Part shown: piece by piece, positions 1 through 7,733 of the stretch | Layout of the letters: each line of letters starts with the position of its first letter | Numbering within the stretch: position 1 is the stretch's first letter | Assembly (NCBI GenBank): GCA_027214255.1 | Contig: JAPWHL010000005.1 | Coordinates: 62,001-126,000, forward strand | DNA: 64,000 nucleotides | Direction: 5' to 3' | DNA from: Roseovarius aestuarii | Lineage (GTDB): Bacteria > Pseudomonadota > Alphaproteobacteria > Rhodobacterales > Rhodobacteraceae | The notes under the pieces: model-generated | Database searches by the model: none | What the model was told of the DNA's origin: nothing | Seen by the model: the letters and a program-made list of their open reading frames with translations, nothing else | Program-made: the position numbers and the translations under genes

Positions 1-1340
1 GCCAGACGAAAGCCCAGATCGGCATCCTCGGTCACGTTATGGGCATCCCACCCGCCCAAGGCCTCTAACACGTCGCGCTTGAAATACAGCGTGGTCCCAC
101 CCAGCGGAATGGCCAGCCCCATATGCGCCAAGCCGGGCAACATGATGCGAAACCATGTAGCATATTCAATGGTGAAACAGCGCGCGAGCCAGTTTTGGCG
201 CGGGTTGTAGTAATCCAAAATTCCTTGCAGGCAGACTACATCGGGTGGGGCCACCTGAAACCGGCGGGCGACTTGGGTGATTTGATCGGGGTCTGGTGCG
301 TCCTCGGCATCAAAAATGCCGATGATGTCACCCTCGCAAAAATCCAACGCATAATTCATCGCCCGCGGTTTCGTACGCGGTTGGCCATCCGGCACAATGA
401 CGGCGCGCATCCATGGCGGTAGGTCGATTTGTGCAAGTGTTTCCAGGGTTGTATCGTCCTTTTCCTCTAGCACCAGAACTACATCCAACAGGCATTTGGG
501 ATAGGTCAGTCGGGACAGGCGTTTGATCAGCGCATGCGCGATTTCCGTTTCTTTGAACAGCGGCACCAGAACCGACACTTTGGGGAGTTTCTGGCCGTGG
601 GTGGCATGTGGCAGGGTTGATTCGGGTGGGCCTTGCATCATCCGCGCGCAAAACGCAGCGGCCTTTAGCCCTGCCGAGACGATCAGCGTCAGGGTGGCCC
701 AAGCAACGAACAGAGCAAAGACCGTCACGGGAAACTGCAATGACGCGATCAGGATTCCCGCCATAACCATCAAGGTCAGGGCCAGTCGCCGACGGGGTGA
801 CGCCGCCCATGTGCGACAACTTTCTTCCTCGGGAACGCGGGCCTGCGCGGCAAGGGTCAATGCCTGCCGGTTCAGATTGGCGACGGTCTGTTGAATGTCA
901 TGGCGCGGCGCGATCACGACGGGCAAGTCTTGCAAGCTGCTTGGCAACGGAGCGAGTGGCTCCGCCCGGGACGCGGCAAGACGCGCTTGACCCTCGGCGG
1001 TGTGAAATGGAACAGCACCATGTTTCAGCAGATCACGCGGGTCAATCTGTCCGGCGGTGTCGGCTTGGGCTGCCAATGTCTTGGTGGAAATCCGGCCATG
1101 TCGGGCCAGTTCCGCCTGCGCATCCAGCACGTCGGGCGCATCCACCAGCCCTTCGGCCAGGAGGACACGATCCAGCGGGGCGTCACAATGATCCTGCACG
1201 ATCGCTGCCAGCACAGAATCACTGTGTGACAGCTTTCCAGCCCGCGTCAGTGCCCGCGCCAAAGCACAGGGTTGGTTCTGTTGCGGGCTGGTTGTCAAAT
1301 CAGGTTGCGGGTCCAGCAATCGCAGCTCTGAAATGCCCAT
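1..1340 (-). CDS. Family 2 glycosyltransferase with MshEN-like N-terminus (3' end outside window)
   Basis: An open frame runs from an ATG at 1340 off the left edge (about 446 codons seen), preceded by AAGGA at good spacing. Residues about 25-90 resemble the MshEN/GspE N-terminal fold (helical, with LLAEGLVDAPDVLDAQ), a domain that binds cyclic di-GMP in some proteins. One or two membrane helices follow near residues 195-240, then a GT-A domain starting at KVSVLVPLFKE, with the acidic FDAEDAPD motif and TEDADLGFRL near the visible end. This architecture fits a processive or membrane-bound polysaccharide glycosyltransferase. Substrate is unknown. A perfect TTAA-N7-TTAA box lies 71-85 bases upstream of the start, which suggests CtrA control. 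The MshEN assignment is by pattern only and weaker than the glycosyltransferase call. Confidence 0.85.
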   Translation of the reverse strand, partial: MGISELRLLDPQPDLTTSPQQNQPCALARALTRAGKLSHSDSVLAAIVQDHCDAPLDRVLLAEGLVDAPDVLDAQAELARHGRISTKTLAAQADTAGQIDPRDLLKHGAVPFHTAEGQARLAASRAEPLAPLPSSLQDLPVVIAPRHDIQQTVANLNRQALTLAAQARVPEEESCRTWAASPRRRLALTLMVMAGILIASLQFPVTVFALFVAWATLTLIVSAGLKAAAFCARMMQGPPESTLPHATHGQKLPKVSVLVPLFKETEIAHALIKRLSRLTYPKCLLDVVLVLEEKDDTTLETLAQIDLPPWMRAVIVPDGQPRTKPRAMNYALDFCEGDIIGIFDAEDAPDPDQITQVARRFQVAPPDVVCLQGILDYYNPRQNWLARCFTIEYATWFRIMLPGLAHMGLAIPLGGTTLYFKRDVLEALGGWDAHNVTEDADLGFRL

Positions 1341-1410
1341 ACTCTATCCTTCGCGGTCTTTCCCAGCGAAGAGTTTCGTTCATTTCAGTTAACGGCAGGT
1401 AAAGGGAATC

Positions 1411-1425
1411 TTAACAAATCGTTAA
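1411..1425 (-). promoter_or_regulatory. CtrA-type full box TTAA-N7-TTAA upstream of the glycosyltransferase gene
   Basis: The plus strand reads TTAACAAATCGTTAA, two TTAA half sites separated by seven bases, matching the alphaproteobacterial CtrA consensus (TTAAC-N5-GTTAA form). It overlaps the carA stop codon and lies about 71 bases before the glycosyltransferase start on the same strand. A degenerate second site (TTAA-N7-TAAA) is at 1389-1403. Confidence 0.5.
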
Positions 1426-2585
1426 GAAACAAGGGCTTTCGCGTCCATCGAAGCGACGAAGCGTTCGAACAGATAAAAACTATCCTGCGGTCCGGGGCTG
1501 GCCTCGGGGTGGTGTTGAACCGAGAAAACCGGGCGATCCTGCACCGCGATGCCGCAGTTCGAGCCATCAAACAGCGACACGTGGGTTTCGACCACGCCCT
1601 TTGGAAGGGTCTGACTGTCGACGGCAAAGCCGTGGTTCATCGAGGTGATTTCGACCTTGCCGGTGTCCATATCCTTTACCGGATGGTTGGCGCCGTGATG
1701 GCCGTGGTTCATCTTGATTGTTTGTGCACCTAGCGCCAGCGCCAGCATCTGATGGCCCAGACAAATCCCAAAGACAGGCAGGTCCGCGTCCAGAATGCCC
1801 TTGATCATGGGTACAGCGTATTTGCCGGTGGCTGCCGGATCGCCGGGACCATTGGACAGGAATACGCCATCGGGCTTGTGGGCCAGTACCTCGGCTGCGG
1901 TGGCTGTGGCGGGCAATACGGTAACATCGCATCCCGCACTGGCAAGGCAGCGCAGGATGTTGCGTTTTGCGCCGTAATCAACCGCTACGACCTTGTGCTT
2001 GGGGGCCGTCTGACGGGGATAACCGTCCGGCCATGCCCAGCGCATTTCGTCCCAGCGGTAGGACTGTGCGCAGGTCACGTCACGGGCCAGATCCATGCCC
2101 TCCAACCCGGCAAAGCCGCGCGCGGCTGCGATCAACGCGTCAATGTCGAAATTTCCGTCCGGGTCATGGGCCAAAGCGGCGTGGGGCGCGCCCTGTTGAC
2201 GAATGGCACGGGTCAGGCGGCGGGTGTCGATTCCGCCGATGGCAATGCGTCCGCGCTTGGCCAGCCAATCCGACAGGTGTTCCGTGCTGCGCCAGTTGCT
2301 GGGCTCGGTCGGATCCCATTTTACCACCATGCCCGCGGCGACGGGATCAATGGATTCGTCATCTTCAGGTGTGACGCCAGTGTTGCCGATATGGGGAAAG
2401 GTAAAGGTCACGATCTGGCCCGCATAAGAGGGGTCTGTCATGATTTCCTGATAGCCGGTCATCGCGGTGTTAAAGCACAGCTCGGCCTCGGTCTGACCGG
2501 TTGCGCCAAATCCGCGCCCATAAAAGACTGTGCCATCCGCAAGGGCGAGGCAGGCAGTGGGGCGGGGCGAGGAAACATGGGCCAT
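1422..2585 (-). CDS. carA: Carbamoyl-phosphate synthase, small (glutaminase) subunit
   Basis: Hydrolyses glutamine and passes ammonia to the large subunit CarB for carbamoyl phosphate, used in pyrimidine and arginine synthesis. The 387-residue length is normal. The N-terminal CPSase domain (about 8-140) is followed by a class I glutamine amidotransferase domain with nucleophile Cys275 in FGICLGHQ and partners His359 and Glu361 in HHPEA. The ATG at 2585 has GGAG seven bases upstream. carB is not in the window, as is common in Rhodobacterales. It is divergent from the yqeY-like gene across about 306 bases in which I see no further gene. Confidence 0.97.
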   Translation of the reverse strand: MAHVSSPRPTACLALADGTVFYGRGFGATGQTEAELCFNTAMTGYQEIMTDPSYAGQIVTFTFPHIGNTGVTPEDDESIDPVAAGMVVKWDPTEPSNWRSTEHLSDWLAKRGRIAIGGIDTRRLTRAIRQQGAPHAALAHDPDGNFDIDALIAAARGFAGLEGMDLARDVTCAQSYRWDEMRWAWPDGYPRQTAPKHKVVAVDYGAKRNILRCLASAGCDVTVLPATATAAEVLAHKPDGVFLSNGPGDPAATGKYAVPMIKGILDADLPVFGICLGHQMLALALGAQTIKMNHGHHGANHPVKDMDTGKVEITSMNHGFAVDSQTLPKGVVETHVSLFDGSNCGIAVQDRPVFSVQHHPEASPGPQDSFYLFERFVASMDAKALVS

Positions 2586-2891
2586 GGCGGCTCTCCGGGA
2601 TCAGTGGGGGCTGCAAAATCTGGCTATACCTAAGGGCGCGCCAAGAGGGGGTCAAGGCCAATCCGGGGCAGGGTTCAGGGGCTGACCGTCTCACCCGTGC
2701 GCAACGCAGTAAAACGCCCGCAGCCCTGCGGCGCAAGCACATGCCGTGGCGTCCCCGTCACGGTTGGTTGCCACAGCATACAATTCTATATAGAGAGCAG
2801 AGCTTGTGACCGGGGCAAGAGCATCGGCGCGACGGGACAGGACCTGTCGGGCCATCTGTGATGCAGGGCCTTCTTGAGGGATGAAAACGAT

Positions 2892-3353
2892 ATGACATTG
2901 CGTGAGCGCGTTAATACGGCCTTGAAACAGGCAATGAAAGATCGCGAAGCCGAACGTCTGGCGACGCTGCGCCTGATCAACGCCGCCATCAAGGATCAGG
3001 ACATTGCTGCGCGCGCCAAGGATGGCGACACCGAAGTGGGCGACGCGGACGTTCTGGCCATTCTTGGCAAGATGACCAAACAGCGTCAGGAATCGGTGCG
3101 CGCCTATGAAGAAGGCGGGCGTATTGATCTGGCCGAGCGCGAAAGTGCCGAGATCGCTGTGATTTCCGAGTTTTTGCCGCGCCAGTTGAGCGACGAGGAA
3201 GTGTCGGCGGCCATTGAAGAGGCGATTGAGCAGACCGGAGCCAGCTCGATCCGCGACATGGGCAAGATCATGGGCGAACTGAAAGGCAAATATACAGGTC
3301 AAATGGATTTCGGGGCCGTCGGGCCGCGGATCAAGAACCGCCTTTGCCAATAG
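2892..3353 (+). CDS. GatB/YqeY domain-containing protein
   Basis: A 153-residue protein of the YqeY family, whose fold matches the C-terminal tRNA-interacting domain of the GatB subunit of amidotransferases; its own role is not firmly known. Recognisable patches are the RLATLRLINAAIKD helix, the KQRQESVRAYEEGGR segment and the C-terminal GKIMGELKGKYTGQMDFG tail. I chose the ATG at 2892 (MTLRERVN), which gives the family-typical length and has GAGGG 11 bases upstream; an in-frame TTG six codons earlier is unlikely. It stands alone, convergent with the DUF2244 gene. Confidence 0.93.
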   Translation: MTLRERVNTALKQAMKDREAERLATLRLINAAIKDQDIAARAKDGDTEVGDADVLAILGKMTKQRQESVRAYEEGGRIDLAERESAEIAVISEFLPRQLSDEEVSAAIEEAIEQTGASSIRDMGKIMGELKGKYTGQMDFGAVGPRIKNRLCQ

Positions 3354-3389
3354 GATCTGTCTGCAGCTGAGACCAGCCTGATAGGGCGG

Positions 3390-3890
3390 CTAGCCCTGAA
3401 CGCGCGCAAGATGCAGGGCATTGCGCAACTCGCCATAAAGCGTCTTGCGCTCGCTTTCAGACAGAAAGGCACCGATTTCGACGGTGCGGCCCTTGCCTTT
3501 TAGGGTGATGTAATGTGCCACCGGCCCACCCGTCGGGTGAATCTCTGCCTGTGCCCAATAGCTGTTACACTCCCATTTTTGAATGTCACCGCGCGGATTG
3601 GTGCGGGTCAGGTGGATTTCGGTCGGCTCGATCACCAAGGCTTCGTGTAAATTGGCGTTGTCGTAAGAGCGCTGCAGGGCAAACCACAGCCCCCAGACCG
3701 CCAAAGCAAGGAACGGAAGCAAACCCCAAAGCACCACCGTCCCCAGCAGGGGAAACAACGGCAGCGATATCATGACGCTGGTGGCCAGCATGACCCCGGC
3801 GAATCCTTTGGGTGTCAAGGATCTGTGTGGCCACAGATCAAGCCGGATGGTGTTTGAGCCAATTGCGGGCGGGGACCATTCGTAGGGCAT
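3390..3890 (-). CDS. DUF2244 integral membrane protein
   Basis: A 166-residue protein matching the alphaproteobacterial DUF2244 family. Residues about 28-75 form two hydrophobic segments separated by a short turn, so it is an inner-membrane protein. The rest is a soluble domain with PTEIHLTRTNPRG and the closing ESERKTLYGELRNAL motif. Function is unknown. It is convergent with the yqeY-like gene (36 bases apart), and its upstream region holds the triple-hairpin element. Confidence 0.85.
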   Translation of the reverse strand: MPYEWSPPAIGSNTIRLDLWPHRSLTPKGFAGVMLATSVMISLPLFPLLGTVVLWGLLPFLALAVWGLWFALQRSYDNANLHEALVIEPTEIHLTRTNPRGDIQKWECNSYWAQAEIHPTGGPVAHYITLKGKGRTVEIGAFLSESERKTLYGELRNALHLARVQG

Positions 3891-4014
3891 GCGTTTATGG
3901 GGTGTCCGATTGTGTCGGGTGGAAAACTGCCTGAATGTCCTGCACGCGTCAATTGCCCAGCGTGTCTGACGACACCATTGCGAGCCTGTCTGAAGGACGC
4001 AAGATCAAGACCAA

Positions 4015-4088
4015 GGTGCGCCCTGTGGGCGCACCGGATCAGCCCGCGCCGGTAGGCGCGGGCGGGATGAAAATCCGTTGGATTTTCA
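4015..4088. repeat. Three consecutive perfect 9-bp hairpins
   Basis: GGTGCGCCC-TGT-GGGCGCACC (4015-4035), GCCCGCGCC-GGTA-GGCGCGGGC (4042-4063) and TGAAAATCC-GTT-GGATTTTCA (4068-4088) follow each other at 4-6 base gaps. Each stem is a perfect 9 bp with a 3-4 base loop. They lie in the divergent gap between the DUF2244 gene and the aminotransferase gene. The tail (GATGGGTATTTTGACCAAGA) resembles the terminator-associated motif seen elsewhere in the window. The function is not established; it could be a terminator for an unannotated plus-strand transcript, a processed RNA or a structured repeat. Confidence 0.6.
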
Positions 4089-4202
4089 AAGATGGGTATT
4101 TTGACCAAGAAAAAATCAAATGGAGCTATGCGCGTGACGATTGACGTTTTCGCGCTGAATACTCCGCGCTAAGGTGTTTGCAAAAATTGGAAGGGACTGG
4201 AT

Positions 4203-5069
4203 ATGGCGACGGGAAGCAACATCCGCACGTATTTTGAGGGGCAGTGGCATGTCGGCGATGCGCCGGTCATGCGCGCGGCGGATCATGGTATCTGGCTGGG
4301 TAGTGCGGTGTTTGACGGGGCACGATTCGTCAACGGGCTGGCGCCGGATCTGGATCTGCATTGCGCGCGGGTCAATCAATCGGCCACGGCATTGATGTTG
4401 CGCCCGACGGTCGATGCGCAAACGATGGTGCAGATTGTCCGGGAGGGGTTGAGCGCCTATCCTGTGGGCGCGGCGGTTTACATTCGCCCGATGTATTGGG
4501 GTGTAGACACGGGATATATGGCCTTGGTGCCCGATGAGAATTCGACCGCCTTTGCGATTTGTCTGGAAGAGATTCCCATGCCGGCTCCCGAGGCCTCGAC
4601 CCGCCTGACACGCACTCGGTTCTGTCGTCCTGTGATGGAAAGCTCGGTGGTGAATGCCAAAGCGGCGTGTCTGTACCCCAACAACGCGCGGATGTTGGTC
4701 GAGGCGCGCAGCAAGGGCTTTGACAATGCTTTGGTCGCGGATGCGTTGGGGAATGTGGCGGAAAGTGCGACCGCCAATGTGTTCATGGTGAAAGATGGCG
4801 AGGTGTTCACACCCATCGCGAATGGCACATTTCTGTCCGGCATCACCCGTGCGCGCCATATCAGCAACTTGCGCCGGGAAGGCATGGCCGTACATGAAAC
4901 CGTTCTGACCTTTGAGGACTTCAAGGGGGCGGATGAGGTGTTTTTGTCGGGCAACATGAGCAAAGTGACCCCGGTGACGGGGTTTGACGAGCGCGAGTAT
5001 GAGGTGGGGCCGATCACGCGGGCCGTGCGGGACATGTATTGGGACTGGGCTGCGTCCCAGAGTGCCTGA
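4203..5069 (+). CDS. Branched-chain amino acid aminotransferase family (class IV, PLP)
   Basis: A 288-residue fold-type IV PLP aminotransferase, close to IlvE-type enzymes that interconvert leucine, isoleucine and valine with their 2-oxo acids. The PLP lysine is Lys153 (VVNAKAACLYPN), the pyridine-nitrogen glutamate is near Glu187 (NVAESATANVF), and the phosphate-binding GTFLSGITR loop is present. The ATG has GAAGGG eight bases upstream. D-amino acid or aminodeoxychorismate lyase activity cannot be excluded by family alone, but the length and motifs favour the branched-chain group. It stands alone and converges on luxR. Confidence 0.88.
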   Translation: MATGSNIRTYFEGQWHVGDAPVMRAADHGIWLGSAVFDGARFVNGLAPDLDLHCARVNQSATALMLRPTVDAQTMVQIVREGLSAYPVGAAVYIRPMYWGVDTGYMALVPDENSTAFAICLEEIPMPAPEASTRLTRTRFCRPVMESSVVNAKAACLYPNNARMLVEARSKGFDNALVADALGNVAESATANVFMVKDGEVFTPIANGTFLSGITRARHISNLRREGMAVHETVLTFEDFKGADEVFLSGNMSKVTPVTGFDEREYEVGPITRAVRDMYWDWAASQSA

Positions 5070-5087
5070 GAGCGTATAAGGTCGGGG

Positions 5088-5813
5088 TCAGATCACGATC
5101 AAACCCCGGCTGAGCGCGCGCGCCACAGCATGCACGGTGTTCAGCGCGCCCAGTTTGAAGCGCGCTGATTCAATGTAGGCGCGTAGCGTGTGTTCTGAAA
5201 TATTGAGGGTTTGGGCGACCTGAGCGCGATTGTACCCTATGGCCAGTAGCGTGATTGCATCTACCTCCCGTGGGGACAGGGGCTGGGACGGTTCGGGCTG
5301 TCGGTTCGGTTCAAGCTCCAGTGCTTTGTGGTTGAAGGCATGCGCGATGAGGATCAGGTGGCGGCAATTGGTTGCTGTAAACTCGGCCCAATCCTCGTCC
5401 GTGCAGGTGTGACTGGCCGTGAACAGGGCGAATTGCCCGTTTGGTCCACGGATGGGAACAGAATAGCCCTGATTTCCGACGCCGTGTTCTATGGCTTCGC
5501 GTTGAAAGGCGCGGGCTGCTTTACCGGACCAATCGAGGTGTTTCCAATCCACTGGGTGGAACCGCTGATAACATCCCTGCACAACCGGATCGACGCGCAA
5601 GTAATCCTGTTGCACATAACGTTGTACCCAGCGCGGTGAATATGTGCCGCAGCCGTATTGTTCGCCCGCCGCGCTGACCCAGTGATAAACCATGTGATCG
5701 ACCGTGAAGAGATCGCGGAATTCCTGAATAACGGTTTGAAAAACCGCTACTTCAGTGGCGGTTTCCAGCTTCGCGAGGCTGGAGTCCAGTGACACCTGTG
5801 GGGCGGCCTTCAT
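5088..5813 (-). CDS. LuxR-family quorum-sensing transcriptional regulator (no luxI nearby)
   Basis: A 241-residue regulator with an N-terminal autoinducer-binding domain (about 15-165) and a C-terminal LuxR helix-turn-helix (about 178-235). All six residues diagnostic of acyl-homoserine-lactone binding in TraR have counterparts: Trp62, Tyr66, Asp75, Pro76, Trp90 and Gly116. It should therefore be able to bind an AHL-like ligand. No luxI synthase is in the window, so it behaves as a solo or responds to a synthase encoded elsewhere. The start has GAAAGGA about nine bases upstream and lies inside the preceding 69-codon gene, in another frame, which suggests coupled translation. Confidence 0.9.
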   Translation of the reverse strand: MKAAPQVSLDSSLAKLETATEVAVFQTVIQEFRDLFTVDHMVYHWVSAAGEQYGCGTYSPRWVQRYVQQDYLRVDPVVQGCYQRFHPVDWKHLDWSGKAARAFQREAIEHGVGNQGYSVPIRGPNGQFALFTASHTCTDEDWAEFTATNCRHLILIAHAFNHKALELEPNRQPEPSQPLSPREVDAITLLAIGYNRAQVAQTLNISEHTLRAYIESARFKLGALNTVHAVARALSRGLIVI

Positions 5814-5961
5814 GGGGGGCGAGTCCTTTCGCTATCGACGTCAGCTCGCTTGCCGCTATCAGGCAGGTGTCATCCAGGTGTTCAGCCAGCACAGACAGAT
5901 TGTTCACCTGCGCGAATTGGCGCAAGTCAGCGAGGACGTCCAGTATCCACTCATTCTTCAT
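5752..5961 (-). CDS. Small protein upstream of and overlapping luxR
   Basis: A 69-codon frame with a good ribosome site (AGAGGA, seven bases before the ATG). It overlaps the luxR start by 62 bases in another frame. The first 45 residues (NEWILDVLADLRQFAQVNN, then LAEHLDDTCLIAASEL) look like an amphipathic helical protein; the tail beyond residue 50 is low in structure. From memory, similar short genes precede luxR in other Rhodobacteraceae, but I cannot verify that here. The function is unknown; a regulatory partner of LuxR or a translational leader are both possible. Confidence 0.65.
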   Translation of the reverse strand: MKNEWILDVLADLRQFAQVNNLSVLAEHLDDTCLIAASELTSIAKGLAPHEGRPTGVTGLQPREAGNRH

Positions 5962-5983
5962 GGTGCATCCTCTTTAGCGATAG

Positions 5984-5999
5984 TTAACGAAAGGTTAAC
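5984..5999. promoter_or_regulatory. Perfect CtrA-type box TTAAC-N5-GTTAAC upstream of the luxR unit
   Basis: The plus strand reads TTAACGAAAGGTTAAC, matching TTAA-N7-TTAAC exactly. It sits 23-38 bases before the small-gene ATG at 5961. A TATAGT-like -10 (minus strand, 6008-6003) lies just upstream of the box, so CtrA would cover the likely start site if that promoter is used. That geometry suggests repression, or a different promoter. Confidence 0.5.
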
Positions 6000-6251
6000 G
6001 CAACTATAACATGCGTGGAAATTTCACAATATCCGCGCTTTTCAACTCCCCAGAAACGGCGGGTAAGGGAAATCCAAGCCTCTGAAATCATTGAGTGCGT
6101 GTTCTCGGGTAGAGGTGTGAACACCATCGCCTCTGTGATTCGGGCGATAAAGTGTGATCACAATGAGGCGGGGAGAGGGTCATGCCATCCGGTCTTGAGC
6201 GCCTTCTGAAGCGGCGCGACCTGGGGACTGGGCGGTATCGTGGTCATCGAT
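6000..6251. other. Intergenic stretch without a convincing gene
   Basis: Between the luxR unit and the ccrA terminator. It holds the presumed luxR-unit promoter at its left end. A plus-strand ATG at 6182 has a strong AGAGGG but opens a frame that runs antisense through ccrA, so I do not call it. Nothing else is recognisable. Confidence 0.4.
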
Positions 6252-6290
6252 TAAATGAAAACGCCGCGGGTGTGTGCCGCGGCGTTTCAT
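6252..6290 (-). terminator. Rho-independent-like terminator of ccrA
   Basis: An 11-bp perfect stem (AAACGCCGCGG, 6259-6269, with its complement at 6277-6287) and a 7-base loop lie 24 bases beyond the ccrA stop. On the minus strand the stem is followed by TCATTTAAT. Confidence 0.7.
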
Positions 6291-6313
6291 ATTTGTCGCG
6301 CAGGGGCCCCGTG

Positions 6314-7600
6314 TCAGGGTGCTGCGTCCAACACGTCTTCGACTGTGCGCAGGCCGGTTTTCGGCGATTGCACCAGAACGGCCATGTTGCCGGGCTTGTG
6401 TTCATTGCGCAGCATTTTCATATGCGCGGCGGGCAGATCGGCCCATGTGAACACTTCGGACATGCAAGGATCAAGGCGGCGTTCCAGCATCAGCTTGTTG
6501 GCGCTGGCCGCTTGCTTGAGGTGCGCAAAATGCGATCCCTGCACACGCTTTTGGTGCATCCACAGATACCGCACGTCGAAGGTACAGTTGAACCCGGTGG
6601 TTCCGGCGCAGATCACGACCATGCCGCCCTTTTTACACACAAGGGTCGAGACAGGGAATGTCGCCTCGCCGGGGTGTTCGAACACCATGTCGACGTTGAC
6701 GCCCTTACCGGTGATGTCCCAGATTGCCTTGCCGAACTTGCGCGCCTCTTTGAACCATTCGGCGTATTCGGGTGTGTTGACCTTGGGCAATTGCCCCCAG
6801 CATTTGAAATCTTTGCGGTTGATCACGCCTTTGGCGCCCAGATCCATGACGAACTGGCGTTTGCTTTCATCGCTGATGACGGCGATGGCGTTGGCCCCTG
6901 CGGTGTTAATCAACTGGATTGCATAAGACCCAAGACCGCCTGATGCGCCCCAGACCAGCACGTTCTGGCCCGGTTTCAAGTCATGTGGTTCGTGACCGAA
7001 CAGCATACGATAGGCGGTGGCCAGCGTCAGGGTGTAGCAGGCCGATTCCTCCCATGTCAGGTGCTTGGGACGGGGCATCAATTGCTGCGCTTGCACGCGG
7101 GTGAATTGGCTAAAGCTGCCATCGGGGGTTTCATAGCCCCAGATGCGTTGCGAAGGGGAATACATCGGATCGCCACCGTTGCATTCTTCGTCGTCGCCAT
7201 CGTCCTGATTGCAGTGGACAACCACCTCGTCGCCGACTTTCCAGCGTTTGACCTTGTCGCCTACGGCCCAGACAATACCGGCTGCGTCAGATCCCGCGAT
7301 GTGATAGGGTTGCTTGTGGCCGTCAAATGGGCTGATTGGCAGGCCCAAAGCGGCCCAGACGCCGTTATAGTTGACGCCTGCGGCCATCACCAGAACCAGC
7401 ACTTCGTTGCTGTCTAATGTGGGGACATCGACGGTTTCCACCAGCATGGCCTTGTCGGGATCGCCGTGGCGCTCGCGCCGGATCGCCCATGCGTACATTT
7501 GTTTTGGAACATAGCCCATGGGGGGCATTTCGCCGATTTCGTACAGGTCTTTTTGCGGTGCATCGTATTGTGCGATGCCGGTGTCTGTGTCCAAAGCCAT
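6314..7600 (-). CDS. ccrA: Crotonyl-CoA carboxylase/reductase
   Basis: Reductively carboxylates crotonyl-CoA to ethylmalonyl-CoA with NADPH and CO2, the defining step of the ethylmalonyl-CoA pathway for acetyl-CoA assimilation. The 428-residue medium-chain reductase has the family N-terminus (PPMGYVPKQMYAW), the GVNYNGVWAALG segment around Asn79, HIAGSDAAGIVW, and the nucleotide-binding GASGGLGSY at 218-226. I chose the ATG at 7600 (MALDTD), which has GGGAGG about five bases upstream; the open frame continues 54 codons further without a better site. The ecm gene 1.9 kb away supports the pathway assignment. Confidence 0.97.
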   Translation of the reverse strand: MALDTDTGIAQYDAPQKDLYEIGEMPPMGYVPKQMYAWAIRRERHGDPDKAMLVETVDVPTLDSNEVLVLVMAAGVNYNGVWAALGLPISPFDGHKQPYHIAGSDAAGIVWAVGDKVKRWKVGDEVVVHCNQDDGDDEECNGGDPMYSPSQRIWGYETPDGSFSQFTRVQAQQLMPRPKHLTWEESACYTLTLATAYRMLFGHEPHDLKPGQNVLVWGASGGLGSYAIQLINTAGANAIAVISDESKRQFVMDLGAKGVINRKDFKCWGQLPKVNTPEYAEWFKEARKFGKAIWDITGKGVNVDMVFEHPGEATFPVSTLVCKKGGMVVICAGTTGFNCTFDVRYLWMHQKRVQGSHFAHLKQAASANKLMLERRLDPCMSEVFTWADLPAAHMKMLRNEHKPGNMAVLVQSPKTGLRTVEDVLDAAP

Positions 7601-7733
7601 CAGGGCCTCCCTCAAAATCCATATGCCGCGATGCAGAATCGCGATTTCTGGCATTGGGGATAGCAGACGTGCGCAACTATGCAATGCCTGAGGGGCCATT
7701 TTTGTAATTTTATGACGCTGCGGGCGCAGAAAG

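Noticed and set aside
3935..4144. 69-codon plus-strand frame
   Set aside because: It spans the three hairpins, which dictate most of its codons, and it has no clear ribosome site. A short leader transcript is more likely than a protein.
4177..4184. TTTGCAAA palindrome before the aminotransferase as a PccR/ScfR-type site
   Set aside because: Those regulators use two such half sites with set spacing; only one is present.
6182..6943. Plus-strand frame with a strong AGAGGG ribosome site
   Set aside because: It runs antisense through the well-supported ccrA gene and its terminator, and the translation has no family features.
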